In this document: positions 36,945-49,160 of the stretch, piece after piece
Numbering within the stretch: position 1 is the stretch's first letter
How the letters are laid out: each line of letters opens with the position of its first letter
Origin: Diplocarpon mali
Taxonomy: Eukaryota > Ascomycota > Leotiomycetes > Helotiales > Drepanopezizaceae
Assembly: GCA_024741835.1 (NCBI GenBank)
Contig: JAENRP010000038.1
Coordinates: forward strand, 162,549-226,548
Direction: 5' to 3'
Length of the DNA: 64,000 nt
Translations under genes and position numbers: made by a program
Notes under the pieces: generated by a model
What the model was told of the DNA's origin: nothing
Databases searched by the model: none
Seen by the model: the letters and a program-made list of their open reading frames with translations, nothing else

Positions 36945-37015
36945 CTTATTATAAATAGGGTAATTCAGCTCGGCGTTATTTATAGTCTTTAAGAAGTACC
37001 TAATTAGGTGGTAGT
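36945..37015 (-). pseudogene. gypsy-2 RNase H remnant
   Basis: The minus strand reads YFLKTINNAELNYPIYNKE, matching the gypsy RNase H block also seen in gypsy-1. The surrounding frame is broken. Confidence 0.8.
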
Positions 37016-37502
37016 TTTTATCTTCCTAGAGTTAAGAGAGTATGCTAGCGACTATTCTATTAAAGGCGTCGGTCTTAAGCCTTGTCTACTTCTAAGGGTA
37101 ATAGTAGCATAAGATTAAGGTTATTTAAAGGCTTAAGCGTAGAGCTTCTTAAGCTTCTTTATAAATGTTATTAAAGTTAAAAGGAACGTTTCCTATAAGA
37201 GCTATTAAGGGTCGGCAGATACAACTATAGCCTTTAATAAACCTTTAGTAGAAGTTACAAAACCTTAAGAAGCTTTATACACTATATACATTCTTAATAT
37301 ATTTCTACTCTTAAATAACTAAGACCTTATTAAGGTCTACCTTAATTTTATAAACTCTAATAATAAACCTTAGGAACTTAGTCTTAGTAATCCTAAACTC
37401 GCTTTTCTTAATATCTACTTAAAGGCTATAGTATTAAAGAATTCCTAAGATCTTCTTAATATAAATCTTATAATTAAAGGAGTTTTCTAAGTAGATTAGA
37501 AT

Positions 37503-37514
37503 ATCATTTAAGTA
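37503..37514 (-). pseudogene. gypsy-2 reverse transcriptase active-site remnant (YLND)
   Basis: The minus strand reads NDFYSAYLNDILI, with the same Asp-to-Asn loss as gypsy-1. Confidence 0.85.
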
Positions 37515-38487
37515 AGCAGAGTAGAAATCGTTAAAGTAGTTTAAAAGAATATTATTAATAAACTACTAAAAGGTAGCAGGCCTATTTATTAGCCTAAATA
37601 GTAAAACCTTATATTTATAGGTCTTATAACGCATGCGAAAGGTAATTAGGTCTTTAGCGTTAGCTAATATGCAAATATAGTAGAAGGCTTATTATATATC
37701 GATTTTTATAAAAATACAAGCTTTTAATATATATGCTATTATCTTATTAATAAAGGGAATCGGATAGGGGTCTTTCTTTATTAAGGCATTCAATTTCTAG
37801 TAGTCGACGTATAAATATAAGGAGCTATTAGCTTTCCTAATAAAGAGGATTAGGACTACCTAAGGGGAACTCGAAGCTTTAATAAATCCTTTATATAAGT
37901 TCTTAAGAATATAGCTTTTGACCTTTAAGAGCTATTTATTAGTAAGGCGATAGAGGGGTTCGATTATCAAGTTGTTCTCGCCTATTAGCTTAATTTTATA
38001 ATCTACCCTTAGCCTGGGTTTCGGCAGCTAATCGAAGGCCTAGCGACTAAAGATGTTCTTAAATTTAGTATATTAAGGCAGGAGCTTCTAGTCTATTAAC
38101 TTATTATTACTCTTATACTTAGCTTACAGCGCCGAACTAAGGCCAAAGGAGCTAATTTCAGCCTGCCTAACCGATTCTCGGCGATTGATTTCTTAGCAAT
38201 TGATTTCTTAATCTAGATTATAAATAAAGCTTATAAATATAAACTCTTTAGGCGCTAGTTCTTAAGTTTATATAGCTTATCTTACCCTAGTTATAAAGCA
38301 GTAATAGAAGGCGCCGATTGCTAAGGCTGAGATTAGGCTAATTTAATAAGCCGTCTTTAGTAGAGCGTTTCTCTTTATTAAAAGAAGGAGCAAAGAGTCT
38401 AGTACTCTTAATAAGGCCTTCTTTATATAGTTTAGATCTCTTTTCAAGTCTTTAAAGAAACTACTATCCCTAGGTTTATAAAAGGCC

Positions 38488-38600
38488 ACTTGCGGGCCAG
38501 GACTAGGAGTGAGATTTAAGTTCGCAGATTTTACTCGCAGGCTAGGACTAAGAGTGAGATTCGAGTTCGCAGATTTCACTCGCGGGCTAAGACCGGGAGT
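38488..38600. repeat. three 23-bp modules with a 45-bp period, in the coding part of gypsy-2
   Basis: Copies at 38488-38510, 38533-38555 and 38578-38600 are exactly 45 bp apart. On the minus strand the segment is one uninterrupted frame (38343-38630, 95 codons), the longest in this element, repeating LTPSPGLSPRVKSAN-like 15-residue units. Open coding survives here although the rest of the element is full of stops. Confidence 0.88.
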
Positions 38601-39317
38601 AGGATTTAAGGCGTTATTACTTGCTAGCACCGAGAGCTAGGCTTAGGCTATTCTTAAGTCTTTATCCTTAGTATCTATTATAGCTATTTAACGATCGACG
38701 TCTTGCTAGGCTATTAGGGGTTTTATTAGCTATAAGAGATCGATTAGTATGCGTTAATTAAAGTAGGAGATAATAGGTATATCCTTAAGCTAAGAGATAC
38801 TGTTTTTCCCCTTTTTATAAGATTGTTTAAGGTTATAGTACTTTAGGAACTTCCTATTAATTAAAACGTCGGTTGCTCTTAAGCTTATAATTAGGAAAGG
38901 GAAGTTTATTTATCGCCTATCGATTATAAGGGTAAGTAAGATAGCGAATCGAATGGTTTCTCCCTTAAGGCTATTATAGCTAATAGGGGTAATCGGTTTA
39001 AGTAGTTTAATAAACTTTACCTTAAGTCTTTAAAAGAGCTAGTAAGCTAAAGACGTTTTAATAATACCGAAAATATTAGCTCTACTATTAATATAAGTAA
39101 CTATTTTAATAAATGATCCATTTCGAGCTAGTTCTATAGGAATTAAGAACTGGCAGCCGCCTATTAATAGGTAGGAATTAAAATCTAAGTCTTTTTATAA
39201 ATTATAACCTATACTATAATAGAAGTCTTTACTATAGCTTAGTAGTTTCTTAATAGTAGGTCGTTTTCTATCTCAATTTTAGCTATTATAAACTCGCCTT
39301 ACTTCTTTAGCTTAAGG

Positions 39318-39360
39318 CAGTCTATTGCATAATGATTAAGGGCTTTGCAATTATAGTAGA
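39318..39360 (-). pseudogene. gypsy-2 gag zinc knuckle remnant
   Basis: The minus strand reads YYNCKALNHYAIDC, a CCHC zinc knuckle (C-x2-C-x4-H-x4-C) whose first Cys has become Tyr, again a G-to-A change. Confidence 0.8.
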
Positions 39361-40352
39361 GATTAAATAATAGCTTTAGGCTAGCAGACCTTTCTTAATA
39401 GGCCGCTGGCAAAGGGAAATAAGTATAAGGAGCTAAGGAAGTAGCTATAGCTATAAGTCTTTATAACTCCCTTTTTAATATACTAGGGACGCGGTCCTTT
39501 AAAAGGGAGAATGCAATAGCAGAAGTAACTTATCAAGCGTTATAAGCTTCCTCTTATTTGATATTATAGGCCTTATAGTCTGCAATAGCTAAGAACTTAT
39601 CTAAAGTAGTATAATTATTATTTATTTTATACTTCTTTACTTAAAGGTCATTCTTTAAGACTAAGGAGACCTTTTTATAAATGTTATCAAACTAATAAGA
39701 TTAATCGATCTTACTAGTTATAATAAGAGTAATAAATTTAAATTAGAACTTATTATATAATAATAAACCTATAGTTAGCCTATTATATTTAAGCTTAGTA
39801 AATTAAATATAATTATAGTTAAAGAACCTTTAATCTAAGACCTTAAGGATATTAATAGTATATATAAACTTATTAATAAAGATAGGATCTATATATTATA
39901 AGATTAAGTTTTAAACTTTACCTATTATATACTTAAAATAAGCAGTGATTTAATCCTCTTTTAAAGTAAAGTTGCTTAAGTACTTTTAAATAAATACCTT
40001 TATAGCTATCTTTTAAGCGTTATAGGTGATTTTGCCTTAGTAGTTGCTAAAATGGGTTTAAAGGTACTTAATTTAATAAAGGTCGATAGCTAAGATTAAA
40101 GGTTAGATAATTAAAAGGTAATAGTCTAAAGGAGGAAGCAAATTGGCGGTAAAGGACCGAGTATTTTAAGGGCTAGCACTTAAGGAAGAAGGGGCAATAG
40201 CATTATTTTAAAGAGCGGCGGCTATAGTAGCACTAATAAGGTTCGCGATTTCGGCCTGCTAAGCAGCTAAAAAGAGAGGGGCCGATATAGTAAGGGTAGA
40301 TATCAGTTCTTCTTTAACTTTAATTAATAGAAGGGGAGTATTTCAAGAATCC

Positions 40353-40375
40353 ACTTACAATCTAGGCCTAGGAGT
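40353..40375. repeat. 23-bp module, single copy in gypsy-2
   Basis: It runs from ACTTACAATC to GGCCTAGGAGT and lies toward the gag end of the element. Confidence 0.75.
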
Positions 40376-41257
40376 AAAATCGGTACTAAAAGAGGTTTCT
40401 TCTTAAGTAGGCTTAGGAGGAGGAATATCTCTAGGACTAGGGTTGGCAATAAGGCCTATAGAACTGGAACTGGTAGCAGTAAGGCCTATAGAACTAGTAG
40501 CAATAAGGCCTGGTAGTAGAGGTGCGGTTAACCTTTCACTTCTCTTAAGTGGTATAAGATTAGAAGTCATAAGTATTAACTCTTTTTATATTATCTGGTT
40601 TAGTCTAAAGGGACCTAATGCTAAATAGTAACCTATTTAAAAAGGGGAAGATCAGTATAAGCAGAGCTATATATGTTCTTAAAGCCTTCTAATAGAGTAT
40701 ATATTAAAGTATTATAGGTTTATAGATCTTAAGAAAGAAGGTTTTACTTTAAGATTACGTTTCTTTATTAATTAGGAGTTATAATAAGGTTGCTTAAAGG
40801 TATAGTGCAAATCTAGGGAAGTAGGGTTTAAGGATCTAAAGCTTATCACTTTACTAAAGTTGACCTAATCTTTAATAGTATAGTATAACCTACTTAAGCT
40901 GATTAAGTCTCTATATATATATATAAGTATAGGTCTTCTAATTTCATACCCGAGTGTTTCGAAGGAAGGAGTAAGGAGCTTTGAGAAGTATAAGAAGAGT
41001 TATTGATAAGTATAGGTCGATAGGGAGTATAAAGAAGGTCGATGACTTATTCGCAAGGAGGGTTCTTCGAAGAGTCGAGTTATATTTAAGGGAAGGAAGG
41101 AGTAAGGAGCTTCGAAGAGTAAAAGGAGAGTTATTAACAAGTATAGGTCGATATATTATAAAGTGTTTATAAGGAAGGGAGAGAGTCAAGAAGAGAAAAG
41201 TTATTATATTACTTTAGGCAGCAGCTTACGCTAGCGAAGCAAGGGTATAGTAAATAA

Positions 41258-41502
41258 TATAAAACTAAGGGGAGACAACACAAGAATAGGCCTAAGGGAA
41301 GACCTAAAAACAAGAGGAGGAAGCACCACAAGCGGGCTCTCTTAGACAAGATGTTAGGAATAAGTCCTAAGTATAGGGTATATTCAGTACTATAGCAACA
41401 CGCGCTGTCTCTATATATAGAAGATGGCCCTTTTATCCTCCTACTATCCTGCGTTAATTATATAATATATATTATAAGACCTATCTATCTTAGATCTTTA
41501 TA
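41258..41502 (-). repeat. gypsy-3 3' LTR (left)
   Basis: It is 245 bp, from TATAAAAC to CTTTATA (inverted termini). It pairs with 56737-56981. Several ACA sites here are ATA in the right copy, a CpA-to-TpA signature. Confidence 0.93.
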
Positions 41503-42049
41503 TATATCCTAAATAATAAAAGTAGTAGCCCCTACTACTATTAGTAAAGAATATAGAATAATATAGGTTAAGGCAATAGTATATTAATTACTAGCAAACC
41601 CTAAGTGCGAGAAAACTAATATATTAAAAGGCTTAAACTAGGGCTATATTATTATTAAAGGTAAAAGAAAAAAAGGAGAGTTTTTTTTTTTTTTATATAT
41701 GCGCTTTTCACCTATAGGCCGGGCCTAGGAGTCAGAAAAAGAAACTAGTAAAACAAATAAACAAACTATAGAATTGTAAAAAAAAACAATTAAAATAGAA
41801 CTAACCTAGGCGTTAGTTTTCCTTAGTTCTCTTTAAAGGATAGGGAGAACTATTACTAGATAATACTCTCTTTGCCAAACGACCACTTCTTCTTATAGCA
41901 TTGCTATTAGTGTTCAATAAGGTAGGTCTTGGTATAGCGGGAGCTTCTATACTCCTTACAGATGCTAGTATAGTATAACGGCTTCTGCTAATAGGGAGAG
42001 AGACTTATATAATAGCGTTATTATTATTATTATTGTTATTATCCTTAGG

Positions 42050-45000
42050 GGAATTGTCGGTAATAGAGGAGAGGGAGGCAGGAGATTCTATAGATACTAC
42101 TTCCTTAGCCTTGCCTTTTGATAGATCAAGTTGCAGGCTAGGCCTAGGAGTTATATCAAGTGTCTTTACATAAGGCTTCTTAATACTATACTTCTTAAGG
42201 AGTATTATCTTATCAATTATATTATTAGCTTTAATATTATCATCTATATCCTTAGTCTTTATCTAAGACTTATTACTATATAACTATAGCTCTAGTTATT
42301 AAACCAGCTTTTAAGTATTAGTAAAATCTTTAAAAAGTTCTTATTTGTACTTCTTTAGATATACTATCAGCTAAGATACGTCTTTTGCAAACAAATCCTT
42401 TATAATCATTACTACTAATAGATCACTTTATAATCGTCTTCTTATAAGAGCATCTAATAGTAGACTACCTTTTATTATATTAAGTGTTATATGAAACTTA
42501 GCTAAGGCTTCTTTAGTAATACTTTATCTTGCTATACTTAGTTTCTTTATATAAATGGAATCGATAATGAATTCTTCTAGGTCAGCGCTATTCTCAAGTG
42601 ATTCATTATTAATAACTTCTATATAGTTATTACTAATAGTAAGAAAACCACCCTTTCTAAGTTCTCTATCAGAATCCAGGTTAATAAAGGTGCCTTATCT
42701 TATAAATACTAAGAATGGAATAGTCTTATTAGAGATATACTCCTTTAGAATTATTCTATCCTTAGTATTTAATTCTTTCTATTAAGCTGCGCTTTATACT
42801 AGATTTAATAAGATCTATTAAGAGTTCTTAAGGCGATAGGGTATAAGTGTAGATGACTTATAAGACTTTTCCTATATAGCAAATTCTTTAATCGATTGTT
42901 TGACTACTAGAATCATATAGTAGTTAATAGTTCTATTATCGGGTGGATTGACCTGCGAGCTAGGCCTAGGAGTCAATCTTACAAATCTTATATTAGTATC
43001 AATCTTAATAGAAACAATTCGCAAATAGTAGTTAATACTTATAAACTATATAGGCTTAGGATATGCTACTAGCTTATATAAAGAATTATAATAAGTTAAT
43101 AGAGCACTAAGATATAGACTATAGTATATCCTTAAGGTCTATTGTATTAAGCTGTAAGTTATATTATAAAGGAAGGCAAAGGGGGGGCTTAGCTTCTTAT
43201 CTAAGGTCCGGAAATAGTATTAATACATTTCTAGCTCCTTTTATACTATTATTAAAAATGAATTCTTTTTACAATTACTATGACTATGCGTGCGTATAGT
43301 ACTTAGGAAAGCGTAGCTGAACAATTTAGGTATATTTAAAAAACCTTTACTATAAAGTAATATTAGGTTATTACTAGTTAGTATAGTATTATATTAAGCG
43401 GGAGTCTAAGCGATATTATAGAATAATTTTAAAGCTTTAGGCTTTACCTTAAACTTAGCGAAACTTAATAATATATCTTTCTTAACCTAGCTTACTATTC
43501 TATTGCTAGTGGCCATAATTGCATAATTCCTTAGGTATAGTAAAAACAACTTTAGGTCAAGTGTAATATAAAATTTATATATATTAAAGGAAACTTACTT
43601 ATTAGTTAGAGATACTATTATCAGCCTATAATATTATATATATTATCATTTATATAAAGTATAAAATTTTTCGAAACTGAAGTCCTTAAATATCCCTATT
43701 ATAAATTTACTTAATTGTATCTTTATCTTTAGTATTATTACAATCTTAAATCTATTATTATATTAAAGTATTATCTTAATATTAAGGGGAACTTTATAGC
43801 ACTCTATAAATATAATTATTATGCTATTTTCTAACTTTTCTTTAAGGATATAGTAGTCGCCCTTTGATTTCTTATGCTTAATAAAGAAATGCATGATATT
43901 ATCTATAGAAAATTCGTCTTATTATAGCTTTATAATTTATTTAATAGCTCTTGCTATCGCTTCCTATACTAGTAAAACTTCTCCTTGACCTTCCTTTTTC
44001 AAACGCTTTATTATTAACTTATAGAATTTTAAAATAAATTTTTATAGGTCTTTGGAAAAGGTTTGTATAATATCGGCTGTGTCCTTCTTAGTATTATTAA
44101 AAATTTCTATTATATTAGTGATAAGGTTATTCTCTTTATTTGTCAAATCATCTTTAGAGTCTATATCATTATATATTTTAACCTATGGGCTAGGCTTACG
44201 AGTCAACTTCTTTGCTACTAGTATTTTAGGTATTTAGGGTATCTTTAAGGATAGTGAATCAAACTCGTTTGAGTCTAATGATTAGTGATCGCAATAGTTA
44301 GCTATTTAAGTTTCAGGTATTATAGGCACCTTTAGCTTAGGGATATCCTCCTTATGTAATACTTTTACCTATAGGCTAGGCTTATAAGTCAAATTTTACT
44401 TATTAATTGAATCTTCTAAGGGTAGTAGCATTTTCTAAGCGGTAGGTATAATAAACTCCTATCTTTCTATCTTATTATTAAAGTAGTTTATAGTATACTT
44501 AGCTAGATAAATCATCTTTTCCTTTATAATAAGTAAATTATATTATGACTATTGCAAACCGAAGGTATCTAGAACTATTTAATCTGGCAATATAATATTA
44601 TTATACTAAGAGGGGCTGTCCTTTATAGTTTAAATGGCGGAGTGGATAATAGTATTTGAGAAACCTATAAATTTTCTACCTTACGCACTATTTCCCTATA
44701 GCTTTTTCATACCCTTTTAGATAGTGAAATGATTTAATACTTATATGGCCTTTACTACTAATTGGTATATCTTAAAAATTTTATTAAGCTCCTGTAAGGC
44801 GTTATTAGCGGTAATATTAGTTATAAAGTGTATCTGAAAAAGTGTACTATAGGTATTACTTATAAACTGCAATAACCTTTTTATATACTTATTTTTCTTA
44901 TTTCGATTCTTTTAAAATAGATTGATTGAATTAGTATACCTTTAATATTCTTATAAGAATTTTTCATAATCGATTCCCTTTATCTTAAGCTTATTCTTAA

Positions 45001-45232
45001 GAAAATCATTAAAGTTTAAAAATCCTTCTTCGACCGCAGAGATTCTATAATTCAATACTTTAATAAATGAGTTTAGGAATACCTATTATTCTATTTTACC
45101 TAATGTTCTATAAGTACTTACTATATCTTCTAATAATCTTAGTAACTTGCCCTCTTATAAAAAGCCACCCTCTAATATTAGCTTATTACTAATAGTATTT
45201 ATTGACTTGCTGCCTAAGGTAACGACTGACAT
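42050..45232 (-). pseudogene. gypsy-3 accessory gene 1 (unknown function)
   Basis: A degenerate frame can be followed from an ATG at 45230-45232 (MSVVTLGSKS, then INTISNKLILEGGFL) through VEEGFLNFNDFLKNK and LKIKGIDYEKFL, with scattered TAG/TAA codons that look like former Trp or Gln codons. Farther on it reads RELRKGGFLTISNNYIEV near 42640-42700. The left limit is approximate. Its position between integrase and 3' LTR is where some retroelements carry an extra gene. No recognised domain; it is not evidently an envelope. A diverged paralogue lies immediately upstream. Confidence 0.6.
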
Positions 45233-45849
45233 ATTCTTCTTAGGTATGGCTTTCTTATTTGAGCTTAATAGTACTATAATGAATTAGTTAGTAGGGGAGG
45301 TAGCTTTAAATAAAGAAATAATTATTTAAGAAAGATTAATAATATAAGAGGCCTATATTAGAAAAGATTGATAATAGAAAGATAATAGTAGTAGTGCTAG
45401 TATTATAGGTCTAGTAGGGTTATAGAGAAAGTAAAAAAGTAAAATCATTATATAGGAAGAGGCTTATTTATAGAGTTTGGAATCGCGCTAGTGTATAAAG
45501 GAAAAGTGGGTATAATAAGCTTAGAAGTAGGAATAAAAGTAGGGTATGACGTATATAAGGACTTATAATTAGTAAATGATAATTCTTTAAAGGTAAGGAT
45601 AATATTTCAAAGGTAAGCATTAGAAAGTTGTATATAAAGGAAATAATCAAAGGGTAGATTATATAAAGAACGAAGTAGAGTAAAGAATATATATAGAATA
45701 GAATAATAAATAGAGAATAAAGAGGTATAGGTATATAGAAAGTAGATAATCCTAAAAAAATTCAATATCTAATTCGCAATTTTTCTAAATGGTTTTTAAA
45801 AGAGGGATAGACTATGATTCTCTAGATCGAATCGACTTAATTGTTAGTT

Positions 45850-48800
45850 CTATTATTACTTTAGAGTCTTCTTCTTTTGCATTAGTTCTTATTTTTTAGC
45901 GATTTCTCAGCTTTAGGGACCTCTCTTAAAGGATCTTCTATTAGTACCCCTAGATTTGGTGACCGAGGTTCATCCGAACCTTCTTATAGGCTTAAGCCAG
46001 CTAAGTCCAACCTCACTCGTAGGCTGGGCTCGCGAGTTAGTCTTAGCGTTTCTAAACTTAAGGGTAAAAATAGGAGATTGGTTCCTAAATCAAGGTCTAA
46101 TACTATACTAGCGTCTCGGTTTATCTCTTTTTCGAATTTTTTTATAATAATGCCTTTATTAATCAGTGCATTAGGCTCTCGAATAGTATTTACTTTATCG
46201 CATTATCCTTAAGACTTGAGTTTATAAAGAAGCGACTTAGTATTTGTAACGTTCGTCTAGGCCTTAATAAAGGTATTAAAGAGCTTTTGATTATATTTTA
46301 CAAGGTGGATTTTCAATTCGTCTTTATTAAGAAGAAATAACTCTTATACTTCGATCATAACTAATAGATCTATTTAAGAGCGTCGACTAATAATGGCTTT
46401 AAAGAGGCTACTATAGTTCTTAAGATGAAAAGCTGCCTTAAAAGGTGTAGTAGTCTTACTTGTATTAATCTATTAAAGTACTAGAGGTTGCTTTAAAGTA
46501 GAAATTGAAAAGATAAAGTTGGAGATTTGAGTCTTATTTTCTAAGGTATTCTTATTGCAAATGGCTATATAGTTATTACAAAAGGCTATAAAACCACCAG
46601 TCTTATAAGGATTATCCGAAAGCATTTTAAGAAGGTATCCTTATTTTATTATCACTATAATTGGATTGCTATTATTAGTAATAGGTCGTAAGATCTCCTT
46701 TTGCTTTAATTTTGCAGTTATTTAAGCTAGTTGAGATTTTGAACCGAGTGCTTAAGAAGTCTATCGACTTATCTTCTTCGCAGATAGAATGAGTTTCACA
46801 TTCGATTAAAAGCCGACCTACCTATTAAGGCTTTTAAAAGCTGGCCCTTATTTAATCGGTAGGATTTGATAATCTAAGACTTGCTTTCTAATAAAATTGA
46901 CTTATAGGCTAAGACCGCAAGTGAAAATCGGAATTTCTTTATTAGCAGTACTTGCATCTTTCTTTATTAAAATGACTTAATTATAAAGACTAAGGCCAAT
47001 CAATTAAGGGGGTTCAAGGTAGGCTATAAGCTAATAGGTTCCTTTACTTCTTGCTATTATAACTGAGAGGTAGAGTCTATAGTGCATTTGAAGGACTTAT
47101 TAAATAAGACTAAATATTATATTATAAAGAAAATAAAAAGGTATAAAGGTTGCGCTATCCATAGGGCAGAAGTGATAAAGATACATCTTTGCTTCTTATC
47201 TTATAATAGAGAGGAATATACTTATAAAAGCACTATTATTAGTAGTAAAATTGTCAGTTAGGAAGCGGCATCTAAAGGGTTCAAGTATTACAATTGACCC
47301 TTCTTCCTCTATTTCCTCCTGCTATTTATTATTTAGTAATATTAATAAGAAGGAATTGTCCTATTCAATCGGCTTTAACGCCTTTAAGGCTTCGGGATCA
47401 GCCTTGAATTTTATAGCACTTAAAGATGCCTCTATTATTAATAGGTTGGATTTGCATATCTTTAAAGAGATAAAGAATTAATTATTAAAGTAGATTAGAA
47501 AAAGATCAATATCTTCTACTATATAAAGAAGTTTAAGGTATTTAATGATTTTATTAATATCAAATCCTTTATAATTAAGACTATAGTAAACTGAAAGAAA
47601 GCAAATATAAAGGTTGCAAAGTCTTCTTCCTTCGATTCCTACATTAAGAAGATATTATTAAAAGCAAGTTTTTATTATAAAGGACATTTGAATATTATAT
47701 TATTCTTTAAGTTCAAGGTTAAGAATAACCGATTGAGGCATATTGCTATAATTACAAATGTCTTAATTAATAGATTCCTCTTCGCATTTTCTTTCTTATA
47801 AGATAAAATAGTCCCGCTTAGTATCTAAGAGACTAGGTTCTTAATTTCTGCAATTATTAAAGAATTGAATAATATCTATAAGGGCGAACTCATTTAGGAT
47901 AAGCTATTAAATTTGTCTAATAGCTCTTTTAATTATCTTTAAAGCAAAAGGAATAGGGTCTTCTCCTATATTATCGTTTCTAAATCAGTTGTATATAGAT
48001 ATAAAGAAGTTAAGAACTAGCTCCTTTAAGTTATTAAAGAAGGAGTCTAAGCGAGCGCGCAATCCTTTAGTTTCAAATTGCAAATTAGCTAAGGTGGCTA
48101 TTAAATGATCTATCCTTTTTAAAGGTCGAGCTAAAATTGGTCGTTTAGCTAAAGGAGAGTCCTTTAAAGATTTTGAAAATTCTAAAGAGGCTGCGCTAAG
48201 CGTTTAAGCAATTTATTTAGTAGCAGTTTTTAAAATCATTTTAATAAGAGGCAGGTTAGGTCTAGTTTTAAAATTCTCGTTTTTAACTTTTAGTCTAGGA
48301 CTGCGAGTCAAATTATATAGTTTAGCGCTTATTATATCTTTAGGTTAAAAGGCGAATTTTAAGGCAGGCTTAATTATAAATAACTAATTCTCTTCTTTAT
48401 TATTAAAGAAATCTCATTTAAACTCTAGTATAAGAGTCTAGTTTTCTCTTAAAATAAGCAACCTATAAGCAAAAGCGCAAAGCCTTAGCATATTAATAAT
48501 AGTGCTATTAGATAGGGTAATATCTATAGCTTAATTTGATCTTTTTATAGCTTTATTAACTGCTATAAGTATTGCATTAGATAGGCCTATAAATCTACAA
48601 TTGCGAATTCGATTGCCTTAGAATTTTGCTACTCCTTCTTAAATGATAAAGAAATTGAGAATTTAAATAGCTCTAGCTATAGGAGTGTTTTCCTTAAGAA
48701 TTTTTAATAATACTCGCCTTCTATTATTAGAATTAATATTTATTAAAAAACGTAAATAAAACAGAAGTCCTCTCTTATTAATAGCTAAATTATCTAGTTA

Positions 48801-49160
48801 TTAAATAGATTCTTCCTTTTTATTTTAATCTATTTTAAAAGTATCGGCCAAGGTTATATATTAATTTGCGTCAGTTAAGAATTCCTCTCTAGAGATTCCC
48901 TTTAGTCTTAATTCTTCAGTTAAGAAGTTGTTAAATTAGAGAATTCCAAAGGCTACCTAGGTTAAAAGGTTACTAATAGTATTTGCGTAAGTTAAAAGGA
49001 GTTTTTATTACTTTATATCTCCTAAGGCTGCGTAGGTTGATTTAAAGCTCTCTAATAATATAATAGCTCTACTATCCTAAGAGAAGTTTATAACTAGTGC
49101 TTATTTATCCCTTATTGCAGTAGATAAAACTATTTATAAGTTCTTTAAAGGTATATTACT
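45850..49160 (-). pseudogene. gypsy-3 accessory gene 2 (paralogue of accessory gene 1)
   Basis: Matching blocks occur about 3.9 kb to the right of those in accessory gene 1: STYAALGDIK against STYRTLGKIE, FNNFL and LRLKGISREEFL against FNDFL and LKIKGIDYEKFL, and NPYKTGGFIAFCNNYIAI against RELRKGGFLTISNNYIEV. Similarity is clear at protein level and weak at DNA level, so the duplication is old relative to the insertion. Limits are approximate. Function unknown. Confidence 0.58.

Noticed and set aside
40944..41189. 81-codon minus and 63-codon plus open frames near the end of gypsy-2
   Set aside because: They cover a two-copy internal direct repeat (GGAGTAAGGAGCTT units about 130 bp apart) in the decayed gag-side region; no independent gene is supported.
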